A stretch of 5,422 nt of DNA from Planctomycetaceae bacterium (GCA_031256755.1 JAIRPZ010000235.1:1-5422); one strand, 5' to 3'; shown: positions 1-5,412, numbered from the stretch's first letter. The notes: generated by a model not told the origin, from the letters alone. Numbers and translations are program-made.

Positions 1-42
1 AATAATCCGGGAAAACCCGCCGTCCGAATTGAAAGCCGATAG
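1..42 (+). CDS. Possible 3' end of an upstream gene (partial)
   Basis: Frame 1 is open from the window edge and gives 13 residues (NNPGKPAVRIESR) before a TAG at 40-42, two bases before the ATG of the pseudopilin gene. The tight spacing would suit an operon of pseudopilin genes, in which the preceding gene is often another pseudopilin. Thirteen residues are too few to name a family. Frame 2 is also open across this point, so this frame choice is an inference from the gene junction only. Confidence 0.25.
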   Translation, partial: NNPGKPAVRIESR

Positions 43-44
43 GA

Positions 45-587
45 ATGATTTCAGACAAAACCGCATTTCTTTGCCGGACACTGCCGGAGTCCTTCCGCTG
101 CGGAATGACGATGCTGGAAGTGATGCTGTCGCTTGTGATTTTTGGCGGTTGTATTGCCGTCATCGGTGAAATTTCCCGATCGGCCTTTCGGAATGCCCGT
201 GAAGCAAGGGATTCTGTGCAGGCAGAATTGTTAGCCGAAAGCATTTTGTCCAAGGTTTTGCTCGGAATTATTGAACAAGAACCCGCCGCCGATGTTCCCG
301 TCAGTATGTTGACTGCCCGGTCAGACGAAATTGCCGACACTCATGCGGTTTCGGAAGGCAATGTCAGCGATATACTTTGGTTTTATTCTTTGGAAATAAC
401 AGATATTGATGACAACCTTATTGAAATTGCCGTTACTGTCCGTCAAAATGTCCTTTCTGCACAGCAGCCGGTTGTGTGCCGTCTTGTCCGCTGGACAGCC
501 GTCGAACCGGAATCCGAATCGGAAACCGGTTCCGAAACGGAAGAGACGGCGGCTGAAACAACAGGAGCGTCATCACCGGCATACTAA
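45..587 (+). CDS. Prepilin-type N-terminal cleavage/methylation protein (GspI-like minor pseudopilin)
   Basis: A 180-residue protein with a class III signal. A 20-residue leader ends in Gly20, then Met21-Thr-Met-Leu-Glu25 and a hydrophobic helix to about residue 41. A prepilin peptidase would cut after Gly20, N-methylate Met21, and need Glu25 (+5) for assembly. The helix continues as an amphipathic stretch rich in Arg/Glu (REARDSVQAELLAESIL), as in minor pseudopilins of the GspI type. The rest is an unrecognised periplasmic domain. The last 25 or so residues are Glu/Ser/Thr-rich and probably disordered. The frame has a TGA at 30-32, so the gene starts inside the window. ATG 45 is preceded directly by AGGA, an unusually short Shine-Dalgarno spacing. 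ATG 105 would lose the leader and is less likely. Known of the family: pseudopilins form the piston-like pilus of type II secretion or pilus tips. The exact subunit (I, J or other) is inferred. Confidence 0.8.
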   Translation: MISDKTAFLCRTLPESFRCGMTMLEVMLSLVIFGGCIAVIGEISRSAFRNAREARDSVQAELLAESILSKVLLGIIEQEPAADVPVSMLTARSDEIADTHAVSEGNVSDILWFYSLEITDIDDNLIEIAVTVRQNVLSAQQPVVCRLVRWTAVEPESESETGSETEETAAETTGASSPAY

Positions 588-614
588 ATTCATTTGCGTC
601 ATCCCTTGAACAAT

Positions 615-1100
615 ATGCAACTTGCGGTTTATCCCGGTTCCTTTGATCCGTTCACGCTTGGACATTTAGATATTGTCCAGCGGGCGAGCAGGTTGTTTGA
701 ACGTCTGGTGATTGGAGTCGGAGTCAATCTGGATAAACGTCCGCTTTTTTCTGCCGAAGAACGTGTGGAACTGATTCGGCTTTCGACATCTCATTTGAAC
801 AATATTGAAGTCCGTACCTATCAGGGCTTGACGGTCAAATTTGTTCAGCAAACGGAGGCGAAAATTATGATTCGCGGCGTGCGTCCGATAACGGATATTC
901 CGGCGGAATTAACAATGATGATGGCGAACCGCCGACTTGCACCGGATATAGAAACGCTATTTATGATTGCAGATGGCGAGTTAGCTCATGTTTCGAGTTC
1001 GCTGATTAAGGAAATTGCTTCGATTGCTGATGAACGTACGTTTGCCAATTTTTTACCAAGTCCGATAGTCAAACTCGTTTTGGACCGGCTGGCGAAATAA
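615..1100 (+). CDS. coaD: Pantetheine-phosphate adenylyltransferase (CoaD)
   Basis: A 161-residue cytoplasmic enzyme for the penultimate step of coenzyme A synthesis: 4'-phosphopantetheine plus ATP gives dephospho-CoA plus diphosphate. Visible motifs, numbered from Met at 615: YPGSFDPFTLGH (residues 6-17) with the nucleotidyltransferase TxGH signature ending in His17; NLDKRP (38-43) with Lys41; IRGVRPITD (86-94) with the substrate-binding Arg87; NRRLAPDIETLFM (105-117); and HVSSSLIKEIA (125-135), the C-terminal ISSS/T-x-x-R/K-type ATP loop. Length matches the usual size of about 160 residues. The ORF could be extended to a TTG at 594, but family members begin two or three residues before YPGSFDP, so ATG 615 is preferred. 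Neither start has a clear Shine-Dalgarno. The gene lies 27 bp after the pseudopilin stop on the same strand and may be co-transcribed with it. The functional link is probably only positional. Confidence 0.95.
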   Translation: MQLAVYPGSFDPFTLGHLDIVQRASRLFERLVIGVGVNLDKRPLFSAEERVELIRLSTSHLNNIEVRTYQGLTVKFVQQTEAKIMIRGVRPITDIPAELTMMMANRRLAPDIETLFMIADGELAHVSSSLIKEIASIADERTFANFLPSPIVKLVLDRLAK

Positions 1101-1102
1101 TC

Positions 1103-1279
1103 ATGCTTCTTGCTAAATTCAATTACGCGGCAACGGAGCGAATAGTTTTCTGTCAGACCGTTGATGGGAGTAATCACACCGGCGTGATTGTTTTCGGATT
1201 CGGCGGCTCGGTGCAACCGATCAATGCCGATCCCAGTGCGGCAATGATTGACGGCAGAAATGACGCATCACTGCCGTGA
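1103..1279 (+). CDS. Doubtful small ORF, 58 codons
   Basis: An ATG two bases after the coaD stop opens a 58-codon frame ending at TGA 1277-1279. The product (start MLLAKFNYAATER, middle TGVIVFGFGGSVQP, end MIDGRNDASLP) matches no family I recognise, and has no clear membrane helix or signal peptide. There is no Shine-Dalgarno, so translation would depend on coupling to coaD. A hairpin that could terminate coaD (1172-1194) lies inside it, which argues against it being a gene. Alternatives are a decayed gene remnant or chance. It is listed because it is the only forward frame of any length in the coaD-ABC gap. Confidence 0.22.
   Translation: MLLAKFNYAATERIVFCQTVDGSNHTGVIVFGFGGSVQPINADPSAAMIDGRNDASLP
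1172..1194 (+). terminator. Possible intrinsic terminator after coaD
   Basis: A perfect 6-bp stem AATCAC (1172-1177)/GTGATT (1184-1189) with loop ACCGGC is followed at once by GTTTT (1190-1194). The stem is short and the T run weak, so it would be a poor terminator. The location, about 70 bp past the coaD stop and ahead of a convergent gene, is sensible. Nothing else notable is visible between 1195 and 1324. Confidence 0.35.
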
Positions 1280-1324
1280 ACCGGACGTTCCGTAATAAAA
1301 GTGTCCCCTCATTGTTTACACATT

Positions 1325-2014
1325 TTAATGCGGATGAAATTCTTCGGATTCAATGTTTCCGTCTTTGAGCCGGATCACTCTTCTGGACCGCACGCCGACA
1401 CTGTCTTCATGCGTGACCAGAATAATCGTCCGTCCCTCCCGGTGAAGACGGTCAAATAATTGCAGAATTTCTTCCGTTGTTGCCGAATCCAGATTACCGG
1501 TCGGTTCGTCCGCAAGAATAAAATAGGGATCATTGACCAAACTTCGGGCAATAGCAACCCGCTGCTGCTGTCCGCCTGAAAGTTGTGCCGGACGGTGACG
1601 CAGCCGCTCTTTGAGACCAACCATTTCCGCAAGTTCAATACAACGCAACCGGCTTCTGCGGGAAACAGCACCTTGATAAAAAAGCGGAACCTCTATATTT
1701 TCTAAAACAGTTAACTGCGGAATTAAATTGTACGATTGAAAAACAAAACCGATACGGGAAGCCCGGATGTTAGAAAGACGATCATCGTTCAGTTTGGTAA
1801 CATCGTCATTGCCAAGCCGGATCACACCGGAAGTCGGACGATCAAGACAGCCGAGCAAATTCAGCATGGTACTCTTGCCGGAACCGGAAGTCCCCATCAC
1901 CGCAACATAATCGCCTTCGGGAACCTCAAACGTTACACCCCGCAATGCATGAACGGTTTCTCCCTTGAGGACATATTCCTTTTTGACATCAAGCATCACG
2001 GCTGCTGTTTTCAT
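1325..2014 (-). CDS. ABC transporter ATP-binding protein, LolD/MacB/FtsE type
   Basis: A 229-residue ABC ATPase of the type that works with FtsX/MacB-like permeases (lipoprotein release, macrolide or peptide export, envelope remodelling). All ATPase motifs are intact: Walker A GTSGSGKST (residues 41-49), Q-loop Gln93 in FVFQSYNLIPQLTVLEN, signature LSGGQ (145-149), Walker B ILADEP (166-171) with catalytic Glu170, D-loop NLDS (174-177) and switch His202. The sequence around the signature and Walker B (LSGGQQQRVAIARSL, DEPTGNLDS) is typical of the LolD/MacB group. An AGGAG (2030-2026) lies 11 bp before the ATG, slightly far. The gene follows rplU on the same strand after 67 bp and probably shares its transcript. 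No permease gene is in the window; the opposite strand begins downstream, so its partner must be elsewhere. The substrate cannot be read from the sequence. Confidence 0.9.
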   Translation of the reverse strand: MKTAAVMLDVKKEYVLKGETVHALRGVTFEVPEGDYVAVMGTSGSGKSTMLNLLGCLDRPTSGVIRLGNDDVTKLNDDRLSNIRASRIGFVFQSYNLIPQLTVLENIEVPLFYQGAVSRRSRLRCIELAEMVGLKERLRHRPAQLSGGQQQRVAIARSLVNDPYFILADEPTGNLDSATTEEILQLFDRLHREGRTIILVTHEDSVGVRSRRVIRLKDGNIESEEFHPH

Positions 2015-2081
2015 ACCGGCAGGGTCTCCTTTATTTTCTCCCCTTTTTACGGATATGAAAGCGCAAAATCAGCACAACCGT

Positions 2082-2396
2082 TTATACAACAATTTCTTTG
2101 ATTTTGACCACCGTGTAGATTTGCCGGTGTCCGGTTTTTCGTTTGAAATTTTTCCGGCGGCGGAATTTGGCGATTGTCAACTTTTGTCCCTTAAAATCAC
2201 CGACGATTTCTGCGATGACTTTCGCACCCGATACCGTCGGTTTTCCCAAAACGACATCGTTATCTTTGCTGACAGCCAGAACTTCCGTAAATTCAAGAGT
2301 ATCTCCCGGATTCAGTGCTTCCCGATAATCAATTTTCAACCGGTTATCTACTTCTACTTTCAACTGCCGACCGCCGTCTTTGATAATTGCGTACAT
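2082..2396 (-). CDS. rplU: 50S ribosomal protein L21
   Basis: A 104-residue protein of normal L21 length that binds 23S rRNA in the large subunit. It begins MYAIIKDGGRQLKVE, the standard L21 start, and carries the C-terminal signature region KFRRRKNFKRKTGHRQIYT (residues 77-95), rich in basic residues for rRNA contact. GKPTVSGAKVIAEI (51-64) is also typical. The start is fixed by homology and by an AGGAG (2405-2401) four bases from the ATG. A sigma70-like promoter lies about 50-75 bp upstream. The usual partner rpmA (L27) is not downstream; an ABC ATPase gene takes its place. Confidence 0.96.
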   Translation of the reverse strand: MYAIIKDGGRQLKVEVDNRLKIDYREALNPGDTLEFTEVLAVSKDNDVVLGKPTVSGAKVIAEIVGDFKGQKLTIAKFRRRKNFKRKTGHRQIYTVVKIKEIVV

Positions 2397-2444
2397 ATTT
2401 CTCCTGCCTCACACTGTCCTTCAATAAAGCCACACGCTACGCCT

Positions 2445-2472
2445 ATTATAGTCCTGAACCGGAAAATCACAA
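2445..2472 (-). promoter_or_regulatory. Sigma70-type promoter of rplU
   Basis: Read on the minus strand, TTGTGA (2472-2467; 4 of 6 to TTGACA) and a perfect TATAAT (2450-2445) are separated by 16 bp. Transcription would begin near 2438, giving a leader of about 40 nt with the Shine-Dalgarno at its end. The -35 box lies inside the left arm of the inverted repeat at 2463-2505. Confidence 0.7.
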
Positions 2473-2505
2473 GGGGGGATAACGGGACGGAACTCTTGTG
2501 ATTTT
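2463..2505 (-). terminator. Perfect 11-bp inverted repeat, probable terminator of the GH28-like gene
   Basis: AAAATCACAAG (2463-2473) and CTTGTGATTTT (2495-2505) are perfect reverse complements around a 21-base spacer. On the minus strand the structure starts 14 bp after the GH28-like stop codon, and the transcript has the stem followed by UUUU within its 3' arm, so it can act as an A/U-flanked terminator. The stem has only three G/C pairs and the loop is large, so strength is uncertain. A protein-binding palindrome is the alternative. Confidence 0.5.
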
Positions 2506-2518
2506 ACGCCTGCTGTTC

Positions 2519-3913
2519 TTACGGTTTTTTCCGCGGTTCGGACTGAATCAATTTCAGCAGCGGCTGTTTGCCGGCCGGCAACGTTGCCTGTTCATTGGCA
2601 AGCGAAAAATTCTTCACATCGTCAAACCGGAATGCCGGACGCTCCTCTTTTTTTGCCACATAGCATTGGATATTGTCAACCGTCAGATTGCGGACATGCC
2701 GGACATATAAGCCGTGTGCCGGCGAAATCTTGCCGAACATCCGGTTTTCAGGATACCCCTTCTCATTTTCATCCGGCGTTTTTTCCGCCCATTCCGCCGT
2801 ACCGCCCCCCGGAGAATGAATCAGAATGTCCCGCAGAATCACATTCTCAATACAATGGTCAGGGATACCGGCAATGGTCGATGCCATTAAACTTTCCGAC
2901 GTTGCCGTAATGCCGGAAATCACAATATTTTTCAACGTTCCCGCCGGTTCTTTCCTCGCCCCAAGCCGGATAAAAACCGGTGTCTGCACACCCGTCATCG
3001 TGATATTGGAAATGACCACCTGGTCCATAAAACCGCCGTCCACCACTTCCAACGCCAGACCGGCAAGATTGGTAATGTCCGCCGTCACGCTGTTAGGGTA
3101 CATTTTCTTCCAGTGCCAGAGAGGACTTTCCGTTGCCCGGCGAATCACGCAATTACTAACAGCAATATTGCGGAAGCCGCCTGCTGAACCCGTCCCGAAT
3201 TTAATCGCATTGCAGTTCGAAGCAATCACGCAATTACTGACGGTGCAGTTCTCGACAACATAATTTTTATCGGGACTCTTGAAACAAATTGCGTCATCAT
3301 CCGACTGAATCTGACAATCGGCAATGACAACATTTTTCGATTCAATATCAATGCCGTCATTCCCTTCCTTGCCATGCGTGTGCATACGGACACCGCGAAC
3401 CGTTACGCCGTCACAGCGTACCAAATGGAGCGTCCAATTTAATCCGTTTTTCAGAACAATATCCCTGACCGCCGCATCACGGCACTCGTGCAGCGAAATC
3501 ATGTCGCCGCCGCCTTGGGCTTTGGGGTGTCCGCCGCCGTCAATTGTTCCGCCGCTTATCGAAAAGTCCGCTGCTTTTTGAGCAATAATCAGCACGCCCC
3601 GGTAATGATTCAGCCAGTTGCCGGTTTCTTTTCCGGCGGCATCTTTTTCCGGTGTTGTTCCTTTCAAGACGGCAGCGGGATTCAACTGCAAATGGACATG
3701 GCTTTTCAGCCGAATCGTATTGGTTTTGAATTGACCGGCGGGAACGTACACTGTTCCGCCGCCGGATTCTGCGCATTTATCAATGGCTTTCTGAATGGCG
3801 GGGGCATTATTCGGGGCATCGGTTTTTGCACCGTAATCGGCAACGTTGACATCTGCTGCCTGACAAACGGCAGCAGACACGGAAACAAAAAAAGTCAGAA
3901 AAGTTTTCGGCAT
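2519..3913 (-). CDS. Secreted GH28-like (polygalacturonase-family) beta-helix protein
   Basis: A 464-residue protein with a Sec signal peptide (Lys3, hydrophobic core 5-16, likely cut after CQA at 19-20). The mature protein opens with VADYGAKTDAPNNAPAIQKAID (24-45) and GGGTVYVPAGQF (51-62), the usual start of pectin-lyase-fold enzymes, followed by parallel beta-helix repeats. GH28 active-site parts: GNDGID (184-189) with Asp186, and SDDDAI (204-209) with Asp206-Asp207, matching the NTDGID and GDD motifs. The GHG and RIK motifs are not conserved: the regions read CNAIKFGTG (234-242) and GLALEVV (285-291), with Ala287/Glu289 at the RIK positions. Known of the family: retaining these Asp residues supports glycoside hydrolysis by inversion. 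The substrate may be something other than homogalacturonan, or activity may be lost. No Shine-Dalgarno is visible before the ATG, only an A run. The signal peptide fixes the start. Confidence 0.85.
   Translation of the reverse strand: MPKTFLTFFVSVSAAVCQAADVNVADYGAKTDAPNNAPAIQKAIDKCAESGGGTVYVPAGQFKTNTIRLKSHVHLQLNPAAVLKGTTPEKDAAGKETGNWLNHYRGVLIIAQKAADFSISGGTIDGGGHPKAQGGGDMISLHECRDAAVRDIVLKNGLNWTLHLVRCDGVTVRGVRMHTHGKEGNDGIDIESKNVVIADCQIQSDDDAICFKSPDKNYVVENCTVSNCVIASNCNAIKFGTGSAGGFRNIAVSNCVIRRATESPLWHWKKMYPNSVTADITNLAGLALEVVDGGFMDQVVISNITMTGVQTPVFIRLGARKEPAGTLKNIVISGITATSESLMASTIAGIPDHCIENVILRDILIHSPGGGTAEWAEKTPDENEKGYPENRMFGKISPAHGLYVRHVRNLTVDNIQCYVAKKEERPAFRFDDVKNFSLANEQATLPAGKQPLLKLIQSEPRKKP
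3143..3238. repeat. Direct repeat of one beta-helix coil inside the GH28-like gene
   Basis: AATCACGCAATTACT occurs at 3143-3157 and again at 3224-3238, 81 bp apart (27 codons), followed by AAC or GAC. It encodes the repeated 'VSNCVI' segment of two successive beta-helix coils (residues about 225-230 and 252-257). The identity at DNA level over 15 bases suggests a fairly recent coil duplication or gene conversion rather than ancient divergence. Confidence 0.6.
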
Positions 3914-4017
3914 AATTTTTTTTGTTCAGGTTTTGTTCTGACAACTGAAACAGAATACTTCATTTAAGTTTATCCCGAATATATCATTTTTGCAAGCATT
4001 TTGCAACAGAGGACAAG

Positions 4018-4097
4018 GGCAATACATCTCCCGTTAAACTCCGAACAGACCGTTTTTGCAGTCCTTGTTTTTGCGGGCGAGAAACAGGTGTATTGCC
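4018..4097. repeat. Large imperfect inverted repeat between the GH28-like gene and ftsY
   Basis: GGCAATACA (4018-4026) pairs perfectly with TGTATTGCC (4089-4097). The pairing continues inward with TCTC (4027-4030)/GAGA (4079-4082) and CCG (4031-4033)/CGG (4074-4076), separated by small bulges. The result is a stem of about 16 bp around a 40-base loop, in the divergent intergenic region 3914-4128. The right arm overlaps the putative ftsY -35 box. It could be an operator or a small RNA; a terminator is less likely because no gene ends here. The rest of the intergenic region shows no clear promoter for the GH28-like gene. Confidence 0.45.
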
Positions 4098-4120
4098 GGC
4101 AGGTGTTTTTCCGGTAGAAT
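4093..4120 (+). promoter_or_regulatory. Putative ftsY promoter, nearly leaderless
   Basis: TTGCCG (4093-4098; 4 of 6) and TAGAAT (4115-4120; 5 of 6 to TATAAT) are 16 bp apart. Transcription would start around 4127-4129, at or within two bases of the ftsY ATG. No Shine-Dalgarno lies before that ATG, which is what a leaderless message would show. Confidence 0.45.
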
Positions 4121-4128
4121 GAAGCGAT

Positions 4129-5058
4129 ATGGGATTTTTTGACAGCATTAGGAAAGGACTCGCCAAAACCGTTTCGGTCTTGAACACCGATATTCGGGAC
4201 ATCTTCAAATCAAGCGGACGGCTCGTTGATGACGTTTTTTTGGACGAATTGTTTGAGATCTTTGTCAAAACCGATATGGGCGTTGCGGCGGCAAAGGAAA
4301 TTACCGAAGAAGTCCGCAAACAATTTTTCAGCCGTGTGATTGAAATGAAAGAAGTTTTGGCTGTCGTCAAAACGAAATTGAAATCAACGCTTGCCCAGCC
4401 GTCTGCGCCGATTGTTTTTGCCGAATCGGGACCGACGGTTATTATGGTTTGCGGCGTGAACGGCAGCGGCAAAACCACTACGATTGCCAAACTTGCGTCC
4501 CAATTTGTTTCGGAGGGGAAAAAAGTGGTGCTTGGTGCGGCTGATACCTTTCGGGCAGCGGCGGTTGAACAGTTGACGGTTTGGGCAAATCGGCTCGGTG
4601 CGGAAATCGTAACGGGGCCAACCGGCAGTGATCCGGCAAGCATTGCTCATAAAGCCGCGGCGAAAGCGTTGGAAATGAATGCCGACATTTGTATTGTTGA
4701 TACGGCGGGACGTTTGCAGACGCAGAAAAATCTTATGCAGGAACTTGAAAAAATCCGGCGTGTGATCAACAGGCAGATTCCTGCGGCACCGCACGAAGTT
4801 GTGCTGGTGCTGGATGCAACGACCGGTCAGAACGGGATCAGTCAGGCGAAACATTTTTCGGAGGCGGTGCAGTGTACCGGTATTGTTTTGGCGAAGTTGG
4901 ACGGTACGGCAAAGGGGGGCGTTGTTGTTGCCATCCGTAAACAGATGAATTTGCCGGTGAAGTTTATTGGTCTTGGCGAATCTGCCGCCGACCTTGCTGT
5001 TTTCGATGCCGGCGAGTTTGTTGAAGCCCTGTTTGCCGGCATGGAAAGTGAATGTTAA
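4129..5058 (+). CDS. ftsY: Signal recognition particle receptor FtsY
   Basis: A 309-residue SRP-type GTPase that docks SRP-bound ribosomes at the inner membrane through mutual GTPase activation with Ffh. It starts MGFFDSIRKGLAKT, the amphipathic membrane-contact helix and start of the N domain; the long acidic A domain of enterobacterial FtsY is missing, as in many short FtsY proteins. The G domain is complete: P-loop GVNGSGKTT (109-117), insertion-box start AADTFRAAAVEQL (137-149), DTAGR (191-195), DATTGQN (229-235), AKLDGTAKGG (255-264) and closing GLGE (281-284), then a C-terminal helix DLAVFDAGEFVEALF. The TKLD motif reads AKLD here, with the base-specificity Asp258 kept. The start is set by the conserved GFFD and is supported by the adjacent promoter; no ribosome site is visible. 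There is no neighbouring ffh in the window. No convincing terminator follows the stop. Confidence 0.96.
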   Translation: MGFFDSIRKGLAKTVSVLNTDIRDIFKSSGRLVDDVFLDELFEIFVKTDMGVAAAKEITEEVRKQFFSRVIEMKEVLAVVKTKLKSTLAQPSAPIVFAESGPTVIMVCGVNGSGKTTTIAKLASQFVSEGKKVVLGAADTFRAAAVEQLTVWANRLGAEIVTGPTGSDPASIAHKAAAKALEMNADICIVDTAGRLQTQKNLMQELEKIRRVINRQIPAAPHEVVLVLDATTGQNGISQAKHFSEAVQCTGIVLAKLDGTAKGGVVVAIRKQMNLPVKFIGLGESAADLAVFDAGEFVEALFAGMESEC

Positions 5059-5085
5059 AAATTATTTTTCTCAAAAAACGCCCTC

Positions 5086-5113
5086 TTGCATCATTTCCGA
5101 AATCGGATAAAAT
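5086..5113 (+). promoter_or_regulatory. Candidate promoter upstream of the structured RNA
   Basis: TTGCAT (5086-5091) and TAAAAT (5108-5113; 5 of 6) with 16-bp spacing. The start would fall near 5120, leaving about 70 unpaired nucleotides before the first helix, so a nearer start or processing is possible. The spacer contains the small palindrome TCCGA-AA-TCGGA (5096-5107). The -35 box is poor (3 of 6). Confidence 0.35.
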
Positions 5114-5193
5114 AATATCGTTAATATGGTTTTCTGTGTAAACGGAAACTGTTTTAACGACAATCAGACATTAAAAATCAGAGTTCGTAGCAA

Positions 5194-5412
5194 TTCAAGA
5201 ACCGTCATTAGACGGATTGGTTGACTTCACGTGCGACCGGGTAACCGGGTGAAGATAGCCAATAGTAGATATGAAAAGTTGCGTGCCTCCATATGGGGCG
5301 TGCGCATATCTACTAGGTTAATCTTCTGCGTTTCCTTGTCAAGGTTATGCACCACTTCGCACGTGGGAAGTGAACCCTATTCTTGAACGCACCGCTCCTG
5401 TCTTGAAGCGGT
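5194..5412 (+). ncRNA. Strongly structured noncoding RNA, rod-like, family not identified (6S-like shape)
   Basis: No credible ORF exists in 5059-5422, but nested helices do. P1: TTCAAGAA (5194-5201) with TTCTTGAA (5380-5387). A side hairpin CCGTC-ATTA-GACGG (5202-5215). P2: 5219-5236 with 5357-5376, 17 pairs (GGTT/AACC, ACTT/AAGT, CACGTGCGA/TCGCACGTG) broken only by a G/G mismatch and a GG bulge. A bubble holds CCGG-GTAA-CCGG (5237-5248, GNRA loop) on one side and CCTT-GTC-AAGG (5334-5344) on the other. P3: 5251-5273 with 5305-5326, including the perfect 11-bp TAGTAGATATG/CATATCTACTA, capped by 5281-5289/5295-5303. Closing stem, central bubble and apical stem-loop of about 195 nt resemble 6S RNA, which blocks RNA polymerase. 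No SRP, RNase P or tmRNA signature was seen. It may continue past the window as a leader or intron-like RNA. Existence of the structure is well supported; identity is not. Confidence 0.75.
5391..5412 (+). other. 3' hairpin of the structured RNA region
   Basis: ACCGCT (5391-5396) pairs with AGCGGT (5407-5412) around a 10-base loop, starting three bases after the closing P1 helix. It may end the RNA as a terminator stem, but the following bases (CTTGTCTGCG) are not a T run. The loop repeats TCTTGAA (5401-5407), the same sequence as the 3' strand of P1, so the P1 5' strand could pair with either copy. Confidence 0.4.

Noticed and set aside
594..614. TTG start giving CoaD seven extra residues.
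   Set aside because: CoaD proteins start two to three residues before the YPGSFDP motif, matching ATG 615; no Shine-Dalgarno supports the TTG.
1736..2501. Overlapping plus-strand frames of 121 and 178 codons.
   Set aside because: They run opposite rplU and the ABC ATPase, which are both unmistakable, and show no domain features.
3914..3990. Promoter for the GH28-like gene, e.g. TATTCT on the minus strand near 3950.
   Set aside because: The box matches only 4 of 6 and no acceptable -35 lies at the right distance.
3984..4643. 219-codon open frame on the minus strand opposite ftsY.
   Set aside because: It overlaps most of a certain ftsY gene, has low-complexity Ser/Thr composition and no family resemblance. 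It is a shadow of the coding bias.
5059..5085. Intrinsic terminator just after ftsY.
   Set aside because: The stretch is rich in A and T runs but contains no stem; the small TCCGA/TCGGA palindrome at 5096-5107 has only a two-base loop and no T run.
5231..5260. GTGCGAC followed by a small hairpin and GTGAAG resembles the 5' end of a group II intron.
   Set aside because: The GTGCGA is fully paired inside the long P2 helix together with bases before it, which an intron boundary would not do. No EBS region, domain V or reverse transcriptase is visible within the window. It cannot be fully excluded because the sequence stops at 5422.
5183..5412. Retron msr-msd, SRP RNA, RNase P RNA or tmRNA as identity of the 3' RNA.
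   Set aside because: The SRP GGAAGCAGCC-type motif, the RNase P GAGGAAAGUCC motif and the tmRNA tRNA-like ends are not seen. The TAGC near 5188 lies before P1 rather than after an a1 arm, and no reverse transcriptase gene is in the window.
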